Shown here piece after piece: positions 1-5,937 of a DNA stretch of 13,720 bases (positions are counted from its first letter, which is position 1; each line of letters starts with the position of its first letter). A program made the translations under genes and the position numbers. The notes beneath the pieces were generated by a model. That model did no database searches and had not been told where the DNA came from. It saw nothing but the letters and a program-made list of their open reading frames with translations. The stretch comes from an uncultured Steroidobacter sp. GTDB taxonomy: Bacteria; Pseudomonadota; Gammaproteobacteria; Steroidobacterales; Steroidobacteraceae. Location: NCBI GenBank assembly GCA_946478975.1, contig CAMLEO010000199.1:1-13720 (forward strand), read 5' to 3'.

Positions 1-25
1 TAACCAACTGATTTCCAAGGAGGAA

Positions 26-379
26 TGGTGGAGGCGGCGGGAATCGAACCCGCGTCCGCAAGCACTACGCTACAAGATCTACATGCTTAGCCCAATCTTT
101 GTATCTCGCCGCGCGCTACCCGAAGGGCAGGGAAGACGCACGACCAGCTGCAGAACGTTTTAGCAAGCCGGCCTGTAGCACACCGGACTCGCGAGCTTGT
201 GAGCGCGTCCCCCGAATCTGGATGCACAAGCACATACCAGGCGGAGGTTAGGCGGGATTAAGCCGCCAGAGCGTAGTTGTCGTCGTTGGCAACTGTAAGT
301 GTGTAAGCAGTTTAAGGAGTTACCTACAACTCCGCATGCACCTGGAGTTTCGCCACCCACGTCGAAGCCGGTCGCCCCC
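26..379 (-). ncRNA. ssrA: Transfer-messenger RNA (tmRNA), one-piece form
   Basis: tmRNA rescues ribosomes stalled on broken mRNAs. It enters as an alanyl-tRNA mimic with SmpB, then serves as a template for a degradation tag. Read on the minus strand, the RNA begins GGGGGCGACCGGCTTCGACG at 379 and ends in CGCCTCCACCA at 26. The two ends form a 7-bp acceptor stem, GGGGGCG with CGCCTCC, with one G-U pair at position 3 as in known tmRNAs. The T-arm GGGTTCGATTCCC and an encoded CCA end are visible. The internal tag frame lies at 258-290. The mature length of about 354 nt is normal for a proteobacterial one-piece tmRNA. The gene lies downstream of smpB on the same strand but is separated from it by an oppositely oriented gene, and it has its own promoter. 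No terminator can be seen, because only 25 bases remain before the window edge. Confidence 0.97.
258..290 (-). other. tmRNA tag reading frame (ANDDNYALAA-stop)
   Basis: Inside the tmRNA, the minus strand reads GCC AAC GAC GAC AAC TAC GCT CTG GCG GCT TAA, which encodes ANDDNYALAA and a stop. With the alanine carried by the tRNA-like domain, the tag added to stalled proteins would be AANDDNYALAA. The final LAA is the known recognition signal for ClpXP-type proteases. The tag differs from the E. coli tag by Asp in place of Glu at the fourth encoded position and resembles pseudomonad tags. The resume codon (GCC, 290-288) follows a TTACAGTT stretch typical of the region that sets the frame. Confidence 0.95.
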
Positions 380-412
380 AGTGAGGTGTCGCCACTCGTG
401 GCAACGGCAGGT

Positions 413-440
413 AGTGTAAGGCCAAAGTGGCGGATCTCAA
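413..440 (-). promoter_or_regulatory. Sigma-70 type promoter of ssrA
   Basis: On the minus strand, TTGAGA (440-435) and TACACT (418-413) are separated by 16 bases. This is a good sigma-70 match and it points at the tmRNA. The expected start near 406 gives a leader of about 27 nt before the mature 5' end at 379, which RNase P would remove. That leader starts with an inverted repeat (388-405, arms GTTGCC and GGCGAC) able to form a small hairpin. The promoter lies within the space upstream of the plus-strand membrane gene starting at 462. Confidence 0.7.
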
Positions 441-450
441 GTGCAATCTT

Positions 451-456
451 AAGGAG
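451..456 (+). promoter_or_regulatory. Ribosome-binding site AAGGAG of the 462-905 gene
   Basis: AAGGAG ends five bases before the ATG at 462. It is among the best Shine-Dalgarno matches in the window and strongly supports this start and the reality of the gene. Confidence 0.75.
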
Positions 457-461
457 TTGGA

Positions 462-905
462 ATGCAGATCGGGTCTGGCGCGTTCACAGTGGTGCTCGCC
501 TTCAACGTGGCTTGGTTTTCGATGGCGTTCTGGTACTTCACCGTGAAGTCCGTCGCGGCGGCCAAGCTGCTCGTGCCGAAGAGTGCGCGAGAGTCGCCGG
601 TATTCAGCACGCTCTCGGCGTCGCTTCGATTCCTGGGAGCGATGAATTTCGCGTTCGCGCTGATGTCGGCGCTGGTGCTGGCGAATCTTTCTTTGTTCGC
701 CGATCCAAAGCAGCGCGCGCTGCTAGCTGCGGTGTTCGCAGTCGCGCACGCAGGTCAGTTTCTATGCAATGTGCCGATCGCGATCGGCGGCGGCAGGCGC
801 GGCGAATCGTTGTGGGATGTGCTGAGTGGGCCGATGCTGTTCATCTTCGTCGTCGACGCGACGCTGATGGTTGCCAATGCGGTGGTCAGCGCTTTGAGTG
901 TTTGA
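462..905 (+). CDS. Small four-helix membrane protein of unknown function
   Basis: I do not recognise this 147-residue protein. It has four hydrophobic stretches that look like membrane helices, at about residues 7-29, 55-77, 86-108 and 122-145. A basic loop follows helix 1 (residues 29-43) and a Gly/Arg-rich loop (about 109-117) separates helices 3 and 4. There is no cleavable signal peptide pattern and no obvious catalytic motif. Residues that could matter are RFLGAMNF at the start of helix 2, [10 protein letters not shown] in helix 3 and [10 protein letters not shown] in helix 4. The start is fixed by a strong AAGGAG site. The gene lies between ssrA and smpB on the opposite strand to both, and its last 20 bases overlap the end of smpB. 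Whether it has anything to do with ribosome rescue is unknown; its position may simply reflect insertion between two housekeeping genes. Confidence 0.8.
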   Translation: MQIGSGAFTVVLAFNVAWFSMAFWYFTVKSVAAAKLLVPKSARESPVFSTLSASLRFLGAMNFAFALMSALVLANLSLFADPKQRALLAAVFAVAHAGQFLCNVPIAIGGGRRGESLWDVLSGPMLFIFVVDATLMVANAVVSALSV

Positions 906-1374
906 GCAGGCGCGACTTCTCGCGCTGCCAGTCGCGGTCCTTGGAAGTTTCGCGTTTGTCGTGCGCCTGTTTGCCTTTGGCGAGGCCGATGCGCAGCTTG
1001 GCGCGGCCGTTCTTCCAATACATTTCCAGCGGCACCAGCGTATATCCCTTGCGTTCCACGGCGCCGACCAGCCCGTTGAGCTCGGAGCGATTCAGCAGCA
1101 GCTTGCGCGTGCGGATCGGATCCGGGATCACGTGGGTGGAGGCGGTGGGCAGCGCTGAGATGTGCGCGCCGAACAGGAAAGCCTCCGCGTTCTTGACGAA
1201 TACGTACGCTTCCTTCAGCTGCACGCGGCCGGCGCGCAGGCTTTTGACTTCCCATCCCTGCAGCGCCAGGCCCGCTTCGTAGGTCTCCTCGATGAAGTAT
1301 TCATGTCGGGCCTTGCGGTTTTCGGCGATGCTGCCGGTGTGGGAATCGGGGTCCTTGGGTTTCGGCTTGCTCAT
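886..1374 (-). CDS. smpB: SsrA-binding protein SmpB
   Basis: SmpB binds the tRNA-like domain of tmRNA and delivers it to stalled ribosomes, where its C-terminal tail reads the empty mRNA channel. The 162-residue protein has the usual family length. The N-terminal OB-fold signature is clear: [14 protein letters not shown] at 18-31, then [24 protein letters not shown] at about 35-58 and GAHISAL at 69-75. The C-terminal region [10 protein letters not shown] (about 133-142), followed by a basic tail, is also typical. The start at 1374 gives the N terminus expected from homologues. No Shine-Dalgarno sequence precedes it. Its 3' end overlaps the end of the convergent membrane gene (886-905). Its RNA partner ssrA lies about 500 bases downstream on the same strand. 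Confidence 0.97.
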   Translation of the reverse strand: MSKPKPKDPDSHTGSIAENRKARHEYFIEETYEAGLALQGWEVKSLRAGRVQLKEAYVFVKNAEAFLFGAHISALPTASTHVIPDPIRTRKLLLNRSELNGLVGAVERKGYTLVPLEMYWKNGRAKLRIGLAKGKQAHDKRETSKDRDWQREKSRLLKHSKR

Positions 1375-1385
1375 AGGGGGCGCGG

Positions 1386-1416
1386 ATTGTACCTTGCCGG
1401 CGCATGCGTGAAGTAA
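1386..1416 (-). promoter_or_regulatory. Candidate smpB promoter (good -10, weak -35)
   Basis: On the minus strand, TACAAT (1391-1386) is a close match to a sigma-70 -10 element. The best -35 is only TTACTT (1416-1411, spacing 19) or ACTTCA (1414-1409, spacing 17), both inside the divergent ratA coding region. A start about seven bases downstream would leave only some 5-7 nt before the smpB ATG. Confidence 0.45.
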
Positions 1417-1841
1417 CTCGTAGTGCTCTGGTGCCTTACACCGCCGAACAGATGTTCGCGCTGGTCGAGGACATCGAGAGTTATCCTGAATTCGTGCCCT
1501 GGATCTCGGCTGCGGAAAAACTGCAGGCCACGGCGGACGAAGTCACCGGCCGGCTGGAGATGGAGCGCGCCGGTGTGCGCGAGACATTCACCACTCGCAA
1601 CTTCCTCAAGCGGCCGACGGAGATGTTGATGACGCTGGTCGACGGTCCTTTCAAGACCTTCGAGGGCCGCTGGTCGTTCACCATCCTGGGCGACAAGGGC
1701 GTGAAAGTCGGGCTCACGATCCGCTTTGAATTCGCCAATGCGATGCTCGGCATGCTGCTGTCGCGAAGCTTCGAAAAGAACTGCGGTGAAATGATCGACG
1801 CCTTTGTCGCTCGCGCACGCGCCGTTTATGGAAAAACCTGA
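1404..1841 (+). CDS. ratA: RatA family START/SRPBCC-domain protein (ubiquinone-binding or ribosome-association toxin type)
   Basis: The protein has 145 residues and one START/Coq10-type lipid-binding domain covering almost its whole length. Recognisable family blocks are [23 protein letters not shown] (about 6-28), [10 protein letters not shown] (about 57-66), [15 protein letters not shown] (about 78-92) and the C-terminal helix [21 protein letters not shown]. In E. coli, RatA was reported to block 70S ribosome assembly when overproduced. The related Coq10 proteins bind ubiquinone and support respiration, and which role applies here cannot be decided from sequence. The start at 1404 matches the family N terminus but has no visible ribosome-binding site. 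Only 29 bases separate it from the divergent smpB start. It overlaps rnfH by 14 bases. Confidence 0.93.
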   Translation: MREVTRSALVPYTAEQMFALVEDIESYPEFVPWISAAEKLQATADEVTGRLEMERAGVRETFTTRNFLKRPTEMLMTLVDGPFKTFEGRWSFTILGDKGVKVGLTIRFEFANAMLGMLLSRSFEKNCGEMIDAFVARARAVYGKT

Positions 1842-2139
1842 GTCGCTGCGGATCCGCGTCATCTACGCACTGCCGGATCAGCAACTCAGCGTCACGCTGC
1901 AAGTTCCGCCAGGCACGACGGTTGCCGACGCGGTCGCTCGTTCCAAGTTGCTGGAGAAATTCCCGGAAGCGGCCGCGCGTCCGCTGGCGTGTGCCGTTTT
2001 CGGACGCGCCGTGCCGTTGACTCATGAGCTGCGCGAAGGGGATCGCGTGGAAATCCTGCGGCCGTTGCTCATCGATCCCAAGCAGAGCAGGCGAGAGGCT
2101 GCGGAGCGCAGCCGCGCGGCGGCTCGCTCCAAGCGCTAG
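1828..2139 (+). CDS. rnfH: RnfH/RatB family protein (ubiquitin-like fold)
   Basis: This 103-residue protein belongs to the RnfH (UPF0125) family, called RatB in E. coli. The family has a ubiquitin/ThiS-like fold and no firmly established role. Family features are RIRVIYALPDQQLSVTLQVPPGTTVADAVARS near the N terminus, then ACAVFGRAVPLTHELREGDRVEILRPLLIDPKQSRREAAERS, a very typical ending. The ATG at 1828 gives [11 protein letters not shown] and overlaps ratA by 14 bases, suggesting translational coupling. A TTG eight codons upstream (1804) is possible but less likely. It is probably co-transcribed with ratA. Its stop is 13 bases from the end of the convergent bamE. Confidence 0.92.
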   Translation: MEKPESLRIRVIYALPDQQLSVTLQVPPGTTVADAVARSKLLEKFPEAAARPLACAVFGRAVPLTHELREGDRVEILRPLLIDPKQSRREAAERSRAAARSKR

Positions 2140-2152
2140 CTCAAAACACTAC

Positions 2153-2551
2153 TCAGTTCTTTTTGGTCTCGCTCGGATTCGCGGCGGTTTTGACCGCGCC
2201 CTTTTCGGTCGGGCGGTCGACGCGTTCCACTTTATCCGTGCTGTCGAAGTACACGATGAAGTGGCGTTGCTGCGCCTCGGTCCAGCGGCCGAGCTTCAAG
2301 TAATAAACATAGTCCCAGCGATTGCTGACGAACGGATCGGCGACCATCGGCGTGCCGAGCAGCGCGCGTACCTGCACGCGCGTCATGCCGACCGCTACGC
2401 GATCGATGTCCTTGGTGTCGAGGAAGTTGCCCTGTTGAATATTGATGCGATGGACGCATCCAGACAGGCCGCCCAGCGTCAGCAGGGCCGCTACACCTAA
2501 GGCAAACAGGTGGGCAGCCAGGCGCCCTCGAACGTAGGTAAATGACATCAT
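2153..2551 (-). CDS. bamE: Outer membrane protein assembly factor BamE (lipoprotein)
   Basis: BamE is the small lipoprotein of the BAM complex, which inserts beta-barrel proteins into the outer membrane. The N terminus has arginines and a hydrophobic stretch (about 11-28), then a lipobox LSGC at 29-32. Cys32 would be the lipidated first residue of the mature protein. The mature domain shows family hallmarks: RINIQQGNFLD, VGMTRVQVRALLGTPMVADPF, NRWDYVYYL and the strand HFIVYFDS. The C-terminal 20 residues are polar and low in complexity. The precursor is 132 residues, slightly longer than E. coli BamE (113). Two adjacent ATGs (2551 and 2548) could serve as start, and neither has a good ribosome-binding site. 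The gene is divergent from fur, the arrangement known for omlA-fur in Pseudomonas. Confidence 0.94.
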   Translation of the reverse strand: MMSFTYVRGRLAAHLFALGVAALLTLGGLSGCVHRINIQQGNFLDTKDIDRVAVGMTRVQVRALLGTPMVADPFVSNRWDYVYYLKLGRWTEAQQRHFIVYFDSTDKVERVDRPTEKGAVKTAANPSETKKN

Positions 2552-2556
2552 TGGAG

Positions 2557-2585
2557 TGGAGCGAGCGACGTACCTGCGTGATAAT
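2557..2585 (+). promoter_or_regulatory. Candidate fur promoter
   Basis: GATAAT (2580-2585) is a good -10 element. With 17-base spacing the -35 would be TGGAGC (2557-2562), a partial match. The expected start lies about 30 bases before the GTG of fur. The region also carries whatever drives the divergent bamE; I could not identify a convincing bamE promoter. Confidence 0.4.
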
Positions 2586-2610
2586 GCGGGCGGATGATAC
2601 GCAAAGAATT

Positions 2611-2616
2611 GAGGAG
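2611..2616 (+). promoter_or_regulatory. Ribosome-binding site GAGGAG that fixes the GTG start of fur
   Basis: GAGGAG lies six bases upstream of the GTG at 2623. It decides in favour of this start over the in-frame ATGs further upstream, which would add residues not found in the family and would overlap the bamE start. Confidence 0.75.
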
Positions 2617-2622
2617 CAGCAC

Positions 2623-3060
2623 GTGGAAACCAACGATTTGCGCAAGGCCGGGCTGAAGGTCACGCTGCCGCGTATCAAGATCCTCGAAATTCTCGGTACC
2701 GCGCAGCCCCGGCACATGAGCGCGGAAGACATCTACAAGCATCTGCTGGAATCCCACGAAGACATTGGCCTGGCGACGGTGTATCGGGTGCTGACGCAGT
2801 TCGAGGCCGCGGGCCTGGTGACTCGTCATCACTTCGAAGGCACCACCGCGGTGTTCGAGCTCAACGACAGCCAGCATCACGATCACATCGTGTGCTTAGG
2901 CTGCGGCCGGGTGGAAGAGTTCATGGATGCGGGCATCGAAGAGCGTCAGCGGCAGGTGGCGGCGAGGTTGAAGTACGAGCTGAAGGATCATTCCATGATC
3001 CTGTATGGGTATTGCAGCCGGCCGGATTGTCCGGCTCGGGCTCATAAGACCAAGAACTGA
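2623..3060 (+). CDS. fur: Ferric uptake regulator Fur
   Basis: Fur is a dimeric metal-responsive repressor of iron uptake genes. From the GTG start the protein is 145 residues (METNDLRKAGLKVTLPRIKIL), matching the length and N terminus of gammaproteobacterial Fur. The N-terminal winged helix contains SAEDIYKHL and the recognition helix region IGLATVYRVLTQFEAAGLV (about 48-66). The metal-binding dimerisation domain has HHFEGTTAVFEL (69-80), SQHHDHIVC (83-91), the CLGC pair (Cys91, Cys94) and a second cysteine pair (Cys131, Cys136). It is divergent from bamE (71-base gap) and convergent with recN (27-base gap). No clear Fur box is visible at its own promoter. Confidence 0.96.
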   Translation: METNDLRKAGLKVTLPRIKILEILGTAQPRHMSAEDIYKHLLESHEDIGLATVYRVLTQFEAAGLVTRHHFEGTTAVFELNDSQHHDHIVCLGCGRVEEFMDAGIEERQRQVAARLKYELKDHSMILYGYCSRPDCPARAHKTKN

Positions 3061-3087
3061 GGGTCGCGTTCCGTCCCTGGAGCGGGG

Positions 3088-4836
3088 CTACTTTCGCGCG
3101 GGTTTCTTGGCGGGCGGAGAGGCGGGCCTGGCGGGCGCTTTGGCGCTGGCTGACGGCTTTTTCTGGGCCGGGCGCAGCATCTCCGCGGCGTGTTCGCGTG
3201 CTTTGTCGGTTACGTTGATACCGCCGAGCATGCGGGCGATTTCTTCGATGCGTTCATCGGCCGTCAGGGGATGCAGAGCCGTGCGCGTCGTCTTGCCGTC
3301 CGTGAGCTTGGTCACGCGAACGTGAGCGTGGGCCTGGCTCGCGACTTGCGGTAGATGCGTGACGCACAGGGCTTGGGCGCGTTCGCCCAGAGTTCGCAGC
3401 TGACGGCCGACGATCTCGGCCACGCCGCCGCCGACGCCGGCGTCGACTTCGTCGAACACCAGGCAGGCGAGGGAGTCTGCCATCGCGTCGCTCTGCACGG
3501 CCGCGACCTGAATCGCGAGGCTGATGCGCGACAGCTCACCGCCGGAAGCGACTTTGGCGAGCGGGCGAGGAGGTTGGCCGGGATTCGCGCTCACCATGAA
3601 TTCGATTTCATCGGCACCCGTCGCGCCGGGCGCTTCAGCCGGTCGCACGTCGATTTGAAATTTGCCGCCGGGCATGCCGAGCGTCTGCATCAGCGACGTG
3701 ATGTTTGTAGACAAGCTGCGAGCCGCGGATTGACGGGCTGTCGTCAGTTTCGTGCAGGCTGCACGGAATTTCTTTTGAGCTTCTTCGAGTCGCTTTTCGA
3801 TTTGCGCCATCGACGCTTCGAGCGAGTCGAGGCGCTGAAACTCTTCCTGCAGCTCGCTCTGCAAAGTGAGCAGCCCGCCGATTTCGACGCGATGTTTGCG
3901 CGCGATCGATTCCATCGCGGCAAGTCGCTGCTCGACCCATTCCTGGCGCTGCGGATCGGCATCGAGATCGGACTCGTAGCGTTCCACCGCTTCGACGCCT
4001 TCGCGCAGGGCGATCAGGCTTTCGTCGATGAGCTTGGTCATCGGCACGAATTGCGGATCGAGCTCGCTGACGTGACGTGCAGTCGAGAGCGCGCGCGAGA
4101 TCGCTTGTTCGGCGCTTACTTCTTCCGCTTCACGAAGCAGCTGAATGATCTCGCGAGCGCCCGAAGCCAAGCGGCCTCGCTGCGACAAACGTTGCCGTTC
4201 AATGCCGAGCTCTTCGGCTTCGCCGTCCTTGAGATCGAGCGCCTTCAACTCACCGACGTGATAACGCAGCAATTCCAGGCGCGCTTCGCGATCCTGGGCG
4301 GAAGCCGCTGCACGATCGCGCTCTTCTTTGACTTGCGACCAAGTGCGCCAACCTTCGGTGACGGCAGCGAGCAACTCTTTGTGTTCGCCGCTCTGATCGA
4401 GCAACTCGCGCTGCGCGGACCGGCGCACGAGCGACTGATATTCCATCTGGCCGTGCACGTCGACGAGCGTTTCGCCGAGCTGGCGCAACGACTGCACCGG
4501 CATCGCTTGTCCATTCACATAAGCGCGCGAACGACCGTCGGCCGCGACCACGCGACGGAGCACGCATTCACCTTCGTGCTCGATGGACTGTTCCGCAAGC
4601 CAGGCAGTGGCAGCAGTGTTTTTCTGAATAGCGAACGTTGCCGACACTTCGGCACGCTCGGCGCCATGACGCACGACTTCGGCGCCGGCACGGCCGCCTG
4701 CCGCGAGCAGCAGCGCATCGACCAGGATGGATTTACCCGCACCGGTTTCGCCGGTGAGCACCGTCAATCCCGGGCCGAGCTCCAGCTCGACCGCGTCGAT
4801 GATGGCGAAGTCGCGGATCTGAATGTGAGTAAGCAT
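3088..4836 (-). CDS. recN: DNA repair protein RecN (SMC-like ATPase)
   Basis: RecN is an SMC-family ATPase that acts in recombinational repair of double-strand breaks. The 582-residue protein begins MLTHIQIRDFAIID. Walker A is GETGAGKS (29-36). A long coiled-coil middle region runs from about 150 to 370. The ABC signature is ASGGELSRISLAIQ (about 430-443) and Walker B is CLVFDEVDAG (about 458-467, Asp462-Glu463). The switch His lies in THLPQV (about 493-498). The family core ends near residue 554. The remaining 28 residues are rich in Lys, Arg, Pro and Ala with no acidic residues, making the protein longer than E. coli RecN (553). It lies 10 bases downstream of nadK on the same strand, so the two are probably co-transcribed. 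No LexA box search was possible upstream of nadK by eye. Confidence 0.97.
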   Translation of the reverse strand: MLTHIQIRDFAIIDAVELELGPGLTVLTGETGAGKSILVDALLLAAGGRAGAEVVRHGAERAEVSATFAIQKNTAATAWLAEQSIEHEGECVLRRVVAADGRSRAYVNGQAMPVQSLRQLGETLVDVHGQMEYQSLVRRSAQRELLDQSGEHKELLAAVTEGWRTWSQVKEERDRAAASAQDREARLELLRYHVGELKALDLKDGEAEELGIERQRLSQRGRLASGAREIIQLLREAEEVSAEQAISRALSTARHVSELDPQFVPMTKLIDESLIALREGVEAVERYESDLDADPQRQEWVEQRLAAMESIARKHRVEIGGLLTLQSELQEEFQRLDSLEASMAQIEKRLEEAQKKFRAACTKLTTARQSAARSLSTNITSLMQTLGMPGGKFQIDVRPAEAPGATGADEIEFMVSANPGQPPRPLAKVASGGELSRISLAIQVAAVQSDAMADSLACLVFDEVDAGVGGGVAEIVGRQLRTLGERAQALCVTHLPQVASQAHAHVRVTKLTDGKTTRTALHPLTADERIEEIARMLGGINVTDKAREHAAEMLRPAQKKPSASAKAPARPASPPAKKPARK

Positions 4837-4846
4837 CGAGCTTTAT

Positions 4847-5758
4847 TTAAGATGTCTGATACGGAGTGGTGCGATCGCCGCGGCCCCAGCGCAGCTTGGA
4901 ACGCAGGACGCGATAATAATCGTGATCGGCCGGATGGAGCAGGGTGACGCTGGCCTGGCCTGGGCGCACGATCAAACGATCTCCTTGCGACAAGGCGCCG
5001 AGCGACACGCCGTCGCAAGTCACTTGAGCATTGCTGTCCGGTCGATCCAGCAGGCGCACCTCGATCACCGAGGTGCTGCACACCACGATCGGCCGATCCG
5101 ACAGCGTGTGCGGACAGATCGGCGCCAGCACGACGGCGTCCAGTCCCGGATACAAGATCGGGCCGCCGCAGGAGAGCGCGTAGGCGGTCGAGCCGGTCGC
5201 CGTTGCGATCACCAGGCCGTCGCCGCCGTGGGTGTTCACGTAGCGATCGTCGATGTAAGTCTCGAAGTCGAGGATGCGGCCGGTCTGCCACTTCTGCAGC
5301 ACCACGTCGTTGAGGCCGTTGCAGACACGATCCGGCGTGCCGCTGGAGCTCAACGTCGCCTGCAACATCGCGCGACGATCGCTGACATAACGGCCGGCGA
5401 GAATTTCATCGACGCTCGCAGTGAGCTCGTTCGGGGTGATGTCGGCAAGAAAGCCGAGCCGGCCACGATTGATACCGAGCACAGGAACGTTGCGCGGAGC
5501 TGCGAGCCGGGCTGCATGGAGCATCGAGCCGTCGCCGCCGACCGCGACCATCAAGTCCACCAAGGCGCTCAGCTCAGTTTCCGGAAAGCGCTCAACGGGA
5601 ATGCCGTTATAGTCCACGTCGGTGGCAGCATCGACGAGGATGCGTCGCGCGCGGGAGTGCAGATGCGCGGCAAGAATTTGCAACGTCTCGACGACCCGGG
5701 CGTCGCGCGTGTTGCCGATGATGGCGATGGCTTCGAATGGCTTGGAGCTTGAAGGCAT
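4847..5758 (-). CDS. nadK: NAD kinase
   Basis: NadK phosphorylates NAD with ATP to make NADP in the cytoplasm. From the ATG at 5758 the protein is 303 residues, close to E. coli NadK (292). The catalytic GGDG motif is at 74-77 (VGGDGSMLHAAR), followed by VLGINRGRLGFLAD (about 93-106). The short NE/D motif appears as Asn150-Asp151 (GLNDVVLQ). The glycine-rich NAD site is DGLVIATATGSTAYALSCGGP (180-200). The frame stays open upstream to 5935, with in-frame ATGs at 5809 and 5935. Those would add up to 59 residues with no family likeness, and the longest would run through the hrcA promoter, so I chose 5758. No good ribosome-binding site precedes any of them. The gene is upstream of recN and divergent from hrcA. 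Confidence 0.95.
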   Translation of the reverse strand: MPSSSKPFEAIAIIGNTRDARVVETLQILAAHLHSRARRILVDAATDVDYNGIPVERFPETELSALVDLMVAVGGDGSMLHAARLAAPRNVPVLGINRGRLGFLADITPNELTASVDEILAGRYVSDRRAMLQATLSSSGTPDRVCNGLNDVVLQKWQTGRILDFETYIDDRYVNTHGGDGLVIATATGSTAYALSCGGPILYPGLDAVVLAPICPHTLSDRPIVVCSTSVIEVRLLDRPDSNAQVTCDGVSLGALSQGDRLIVRPGQASVTLLHPADHDYYRVLRSKLRWGRGDRTTPYQTS

Positions 5759-5882
5759 GGGGCCGGGTTTTAGCACGGACCTGTGTCGCGCAGCCACGCG
5801 AATACGCATCGGCCCGCCAGGCGAATAGGTCGACGAATCGCCGGCGGACCGCCCGTCGATGAGGTGTTGCGCAGCCGTTATC

Positions 5883-5910
5883 TTGACAGCGGGAACGGCC
5901 GTGCTAGCTT
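5883..5910 (+). promoter_or_regulatory. Candidate hrcA promoter
   Basis: A perfect -35 hexamer TTGACA (5883-5888) is followed after 16 bases by TAGCTT (5905-5910), a modest -10. The predicted start near 5917 gives a leader of about 20 nt. The -10 overlaps CCGTGCTAG (5899-5907), which resembles one half of a CIRCE operator. No full CIRCE and no sigma-32 promoter were found here. Confidence 0.45.
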
Positions 5911-5937
5911 CCTTCCGCTCCCCAGTGCACCGCACCG

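Noticed and set aside
299..1282. 327-codon plus-strand frame running from inside ssrA across the membrane gene and smpB
   Set aside because: It crosses three better-supported genes, including a tmRNA, and its Arg/Ser-rich translation resembles nothing known.
1404..2139. ratA-rnfH as a true toxin-antitoxin system
   Set aside because: The RatA toxin label comes from overproduction in E. coli. These are conserved core genes with START and ubiquitin-like folds, and nothing here shows an addiction module.
2580..2598. Possible Fur box (GATAATG followed by GGATGAT) at the fur promoter
   Set aside because: Aligned to the 19-base consensus, only about eight positions match, and the second half is not inverted.
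2542..2622. N-terminal extension of Fur from an ATG at 2542
   Set aside because: It would cover the promoter and the bamE start. The GAGGAG site and the family N terminus point to GTG 2623.
3355..4947. 530-codon open frame on the plus strand opposite recN
   Set aside because: It mirrors the well-supported recN gene, has no domain signature and runs into the nadK gene; a codon-bias shadow.
5759..5935. 59-residue N-terminal extension of NadK
   Set aside because: The added residues do not look like NadK and would run across the hrcA promoter; the open frame is expected in GC-rich DNA.
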